NCBI RefSeq assembly: GCF_035582795.1
Contig: NC_134367.1
Location: forward strand, 114,476,062-114,540,061
Length of the DNA: 64,000 nucleotides
Direction: 5' to 3'
From: Mycteria americana
Taxonomy: Eukaryota; Chordata; Aves; Ciconiiformes; Ciconiidae
The translations under genes and the position numbers were made by a program. Under the pieces are notes generated by a model, which saw only the letters and a list, made by a program, of their open reading frames with translations, had not been told where the DNA came from and did no database searches. Numbering within the stretch: position 1 is the first letter of the stretch; every line of letters starts with the position of its first letter. This document shows positions 59,001-64,000 of this stretch, one piece after another.

Positions 59001-62000
59001 AAAAAGTACATCTAAAGGTCAGCTTACCTGAAGTCATCCTAGGGAATGGTTTAACTTAAGGATGACATATAAAAAACCCTAGCATCTATGATTGTAAAAA
59101 TGCGACCAGCTTTTGTCACTCTTGGGGTGGTGGCAGAGAAAAGCTGTGATCTGCTGTGCTTTCATCCTTGATTAATAGGATGAAATAATTTAACCTGCTT
59201 TCAAACACTAGAAAAAAATTACTTGGGCCACCTTCTGTGTATACATAAAACTCGATTCCCACAGTTTGTGCTCTGACCTTCCCTGTGCTCTCCTGCTCAG
59301 TGATCTGGCATGCCACATCATCCCATGGGAACGTGATGAGGAGGAGAGGGCAGGGGAATCTCTTAGCAGTGTTATGATCATCAGAAAGTTAGTCCCTGCA
59401 GCAAAACTTATCCCAGCAAACTCTGCCAGCCGTGTGGGCAGGCTTAATGCCTAGGTCATGTGGCGTGGATGCAAATTTAGGGCACTTGAAAACTGAGCTA
59501 AGCTGGAGGGCTGTACAGTAAGCCTGTGGAGACCAGCTGTTGTGGCAATGGATAAATGAGTGGGAAGCAAAAAACACTCTTTCCTTGTTTTGGAGAGAGA
59601 AGAATCTCTCTGGGTTTTCTGTGTAGGGCCCCGCCGTGCAAGGAGCTGCGGGGCTGCGTGTCAGCCTGTGGTTTGTATCATGGGATCAAGGTGGGAGCGA
59701 CTGTCTTGGCTATAGCCTTGAAAGGATGGAAAATCCCACGCCTTTGTTTCCCAGGGTACCTAATACATGTCCTGGGCTTTCAGACCAGCAGGCACTGTGA
59801 TAGCGAGAGGCTCCAATGCCACCGGAGGAGCGGCTGAGGGCCGCTTGGATAGGGGAAGGGTTAAGCAGCCTGGACATGAGGAATGAGCTGTGGTGTTCCT
59901 TCTGTGATTCAAAGAGGGAAAAATGTGCCCTCCCTCTCAGATGCTTCCCTCTGTCCAAAAAAGGCTAAATGGGCTCAGTGAAAAACCAGCAGAGGCATTC
60001 CTCATATTCTCTGGAGTAACTGGGTGTAAAAGCCTGGATTTAAAGGGGTAGCTTGCAGCAAATTAAATGTGACTCTGAAAGGAATTCACCTTCTGTAGCA
60101 AAGCTGGCTGTGGTTTTGGTAACAAAGGATGAGCTGGGCGCTAGCTAGAGAAAGATGAGGCTGTGTAAGAGATGGATATTAACATACACAGACAATCCAT
60201 TAGTCATCACAGATTATTAAACACAGGAGGCCAGTTTATCGTCTTTATTTTATTAGGGACGGCTTACATGCACAGTTAATAACCACAGGACTCGGCTGGG
60301 TTTGCAGCAGCTCCCAGGCACGCAGGTTAATGGTATTGACCCTGATCCAAAACCTGTTCATGTCAACGAGAGACTCTCCCCCAGTCTTCAACGTGCTTTG
60401 GAGCACGACCAAAGTGGGTTTAATAAGCTCTGTTAATATATCCTGTGATCCTTCTGCAGCCAAACAGACTGCGTTGTCTTCTCCGGGCCAGGATTGCAGG
60501 CGCTTACTACACCATTTGCTGGTGGCAGTCTGCCTGTTGTGAAACACATGTGAGGGCTGGTTTGCAAAAACACCTCCATGCAGAGCAAAAGCCACCTCTG
60601 CCCCATCACCTTCAAACGTCCCCCAAGGCCCCTCTGCCACCCAGCAAGGAGTCACATGAATGAGGCCTGAATGACGAGGGGGGGGAAGCAAATCTTTGAA
60701 AGAGAAAGGAAAATTAAGGAAGAAAGAGGAAGGGAGGCTGAGGACGATTGCCAGTGTCAATGTGACGTGGAAGGGAAGGATCTCTGTCTGACAGGCGCTG
60801 TGTTGCAGTCCTTCCTTCCCACCTCCAGCCGGCCGGAGATGAGAACAGCACAGGGCATATCTTCATGGTGGGTGAATTGCTGCCTCCCACTCCTGTCTGG
60901 ACCAGAGCTGGAGAGAGGTTCCTCCCACTCTGCTCATTGCCCAGAAGCAGAATTTCAAGGAGGCTGGGCTATGATCAGGGCCACCCTTGCCCTAGGGGAT
61001 GAGCAGGAAGATCTCTGTAGGTCAAGGATCCTAGTCAGGCTGGTCTGGAAAAGAGTAAGGTGAGGTCTATCACACATCAGGCTTTGCTGTCAGACAGATT
61101 TTGGACACGTGTCCCATCAGACTCTGCACCCCTGTGGGGGGGATGATGGCTTCTTTCCAGATCCCAGTTCTGCTTGAGGTGGAGTTTCCCACTCCCATGA
61201 GAGTGCCTGAGCTGCCATAGAGGTCTTGGTTAGCCGGAGCATCTTGGTGAGCATGGTTGAGACTGCGTGAGAAGTAAAGATTAGGGGAGAAAGTGGAGGA
61301 AGAAGGAAAACACTTGATATGAGGGTTGGAGGAGGTGCTCTGGGCCATGAAGAATGTTTTGGTCACTTTGGGTGGGAGTTTCTTATTCCTTCTGGGCAGA
61401 ATGACTTTCTGGGTGAGTGGGATGCAGGAGACCAGATTTGTTCACCCCTGGGGCCAGGGCTGACTTTGCTTGAATGTTTATGTCCGGGAGAGAGCTCCCA
61501 GCTCTCCTGAAGAGAGACGGCTGGGGTGGGGGGCAGTGTCTCCCTCCTTAGCTGATAACCTCCTTCCTGGGATAAGGATTAAGCTCTTCGCTTTGCTGGC
61601 TTCTGCAAATGCCAAGCCTGGGCAGCTCATTCTCCCTTGCAGTGCCTGAATGGAAACGTTGCAGTTTCTCAGCATGGAGCCTATGTCTGTTGGTGGCTTT
61701 TACCCTGCAAAACTTGGTCGCTTGTGCAGGAAGCCAAAGCCAGGGCTGCCGAGGTGCAGGTCCTTCCCCGCTACCTGCTGGCAAGGTATAGCTTTTAGGG
61801 GTGTGTGATGGAGCAGGGTCTGCTTGCTGAAGGGTCCTATTGGAGCATCTCACGAGGGTCGCAGTCCCTCGGTCACTTTGTGTATGGCTTGCAGATGCCT
61901 TGGAAGCAGAGTGCGTCCACCCAGCATGGGGAGTGCTCTCTGTCCTGGTGCCTGCGTGCTCACTAATTGGTCCTGACATCTTGACAGGGACTTCATGTGA

Positions 62001-64000
62001 GGCTGTCAGGAGCGGTTACTGATGCTTGGCAGCGCTTCCATGCCGGTGCTGTATGAAGGCCGCAGGTCAGGTCCTCGCAGGGGGCTCAGCTGGGTGAAGA
62101 CTTGCAGGACATCAGTGCCTGGCGGTTCCCTGAGCAATTTCCCATCGGACTTCTGTGTTTATTTTGTGCCTGGAATGTAATATATATGCAAGCCCATTTC
62201 TAAGGAGAGGTGTTAAAAGTTACTCCCCTGAGCAGCAGGAGTTGGCTTGACTTTTTATTACTTGGGAAAGGAAAGAATTGCCACCAAAATCAAGTATTTT
62301 TTAATGTAAACTTGATTACCAAGTGATCACCTGGAGCAAGCTTAAACCTAGTGAGAAACCGTCCTCTCTCTCTCCCCTAGCAAATGCCGGGCTCTATGTA
62401 GCAGAGACCACCCTACAAAATCTCCTAGATCATTCCTATTAGGTGAAGCCTTGCCCAGAGGTGGGAATACCCACATGGCTTTTCTGTGGAGCACAGCCAG
62501 CCCTGACAGGGTTATGAAGTTAAACAGGAGTGCATTTAAAGGGAGGGAAAGGATATGGTTCGCCTGGGCTTTTCCTTGCAAGGAAATGCCGTTCGAGGAG
62601 CCCTGGGAGAGACAGATGCCAGGACTTGGGGAGCAGGACGCAGTGACTTCCAGAAGCTGCAGCGGGGGAAGGACTGCAGCGAGGTTAATTTGGACCTTGG
62701 GCAAATTAAGGGCTCAGGGCTGATCAGAGGGCATCAGGGAGTGATTCAGCTGGCCGTTCTGCTCTCGAGTGCCCGCAACACATCGCAGTGCTGTTGAAGG
62801 AGCTTATTCAATGGCAAATCCTGGTTCGGTCTGCCTGAAACTATCCAGCTTGGATTTGCCAGATGTGTTTCAGGGGAGACTGTTCCTGGCTGGCTGAGAT
62901 GGAGGGGCTAACGGAGCTTCAAGCAGGCTTGCTGGCACGCCTGCAGCTGGAGATCCCCAGCCAGGGCCAGCATCCCCAGGGCTCAGAGCAAACAGTGGAG
63001 CTGGGGGCTGGGGTGGGGTGGCTGAGCCAAGAGCCACGCTGGGAGTCCCGGCCGTCTCGGTTGCTTTGCAGTGCTTCCTCCCCATTGTGCCTCGGTGCTC
63101 AAGCGCATTGTGGGCTGCATGGGCAGAGCATCCTACTGGGAGGAGGGAATTGCTGGCCCTTGGAAATGAAAGGGAAGCCTGGTTTAAAATGGCTTAGTCG
63201 GTGAGTCCCATTCTAGCTTACATCCCTGCAAAATCAACTAATTCAGTTAAGAAAAAAAAAAAGGGGGGGTGGTGAAGGCCTGGTTCCCCAGACCTAAGGG
63301 TGGGCAGAGGCACAGGGCTGCCCTGTGGTCGCTGGTCAGGCAGTGGAGAGGCAGCGCCCGGTGCTGCTCCATGCGAGGCTGGCCAGGGGCTGGGTCAGAG
63401 CAGTGAACATCTCCAGAATGTCCCCGTGTGCCCAAGGTACTCATCCCCTTTGCAGAGGGAACCAGCAAGCCCTTGGCAGGGGAGGGGAGCCTCTTCTCTC
63501 CGCTTGTCAGCAGTATCTGCAGGGCTTTGCTGGTTTTTTTTTTAGGAGTCTGACCCCTTCCCTTTATAGCTTTGGAGCTTTTGGGTTGGCATGGCTGAAG
63601 TGTGCTGCGCTGGCGTACCCTCGCACGGGAGGCTGAGTGGAAAGCCATTTCAAGCACTGATTAAGTCCACTCATACCTTCAGAGCCTTCTGCTTGCCAGT
63701 CAAGACCGCAAGCTTTCCTTGGAGAGCAAATACATGTTCAGCTCAGCACACATGTAAAAGCCGGAGCTGATCCGCCTGTTGTGACCAGGGAGGTCAATAC
63801 TAAAATCTGTGATGCTTGTAAGAAGAACAGGACCTGTGGGTGAGTCCAGGAGAGATCACAGCACGATTAGCCAGTGTGTCAGATGAAAAACCATTTCTTT
63901 GTCAGAGAATGCCCACGATATCTATGGAGACAGAAATGGGGTGAATTTGGCTTCAGCGCAGGGCGGAGGTGTGGGAAGCCTTCATCAGCCTGCACAGTGC
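50001..64000. other. Distal intergenic region, no gene seen
   Basis: No recognised protein exon. The longest open frames (minus 51865-52428, minus 60245-60760) have no recognisable motif. Noted items: two adjacent G runs (50742-50760), a small CpG-rich pocket (55964-56045), a G run near 60679-60687 and an A/G tract near 63250-63267. Unannotated non-coding RNA cannot be excluded. Confidence 0.55.
50742..50760 (+). repeat. Paired G8/G9 runs
   Basis: Two long G runs separated by CA, capable of G-quadruplex folding; no gene context recognised. Confidence 0.75.

Noticed and set aside
60245-60760. 171-codon open frame, minus strand
   Set aside because: No recognised domain; the + strand has overlapping open frames of similar length. 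Probably chance.

Overview
The window is nuclear DNA from an amniote, most likely a bird. Three protein genes can be read exon by exon: OVOL2 (+ strand), MGME1 (- strand) and SNX5 (+ strand). All three sit together on human chromosome 20p11 in the same relative orientation. Here they fill about 40 kb, roughly a third of the span I recall for the human locus. Small introns (two under 90 bp) and the lack of any recognisable SINE, LINE or LTR element point to a compact sauropsid genome. The species cannot be named from the sequence.

Layout: 1-1.95 kb is upstream DNA with no gene seen. A GC-rich CpG island (about 1.95-3.8 kb) holds the OVOL2 promoter and its first two coding exons. OVOL2 continues with a zinc-finger exon at 5.9 kb and its last exon at 9.75-10.06 kb. 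MGME1 runs leftward from a non-coding exon near 23.93 kb, through coding exons at 18.9-18.3, 17.1-16.9, 16.45-16.3 and 15.09-14.96 kb, to a poly(A) signal at 13.9 kb; it is convergent with OVOL2. A second CpG island (about 23.7-24.7 kb) is a head-to-head promoter for MGME1 and SNX5. SNX5 runs rightward from 24.47 kb through a 9-kb first intron and twelve more coding exons to a stop at 41.56 kb and a poly(A) signal near 42.06 kb. From 42.1 to 64 kb no gene was recognised.

Roles: OVOL2 is a nuclear zinc-finger repressor that maintains epithelial identity. MGME1 is a mitochondrial single-strand DNA exonuclease. SNX5 is an endosomal PX-BAR coat protein. They share no pathway; what links them is the arrangement, above all the shared MGME1/SNX5 promoter with NRF1-, ZNF143- and YY1-like motifs. 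The reading frames look intact.

No new multi-gene system was found. The items most worth a second look are the promoter motifs, an alanine at the SNX5 position corresponding to human phospho-Ser226, two possible microexons in the MGME1 leader intron, candidate OVOL2 self-binding sites, a TAAT-rich block in OVOL2 intron 2, and several hairpins and G/C tracts. All exon boundaries were set by hand from splice signals, reading phase and remembered human protein sequences, without alignment or transcript data.
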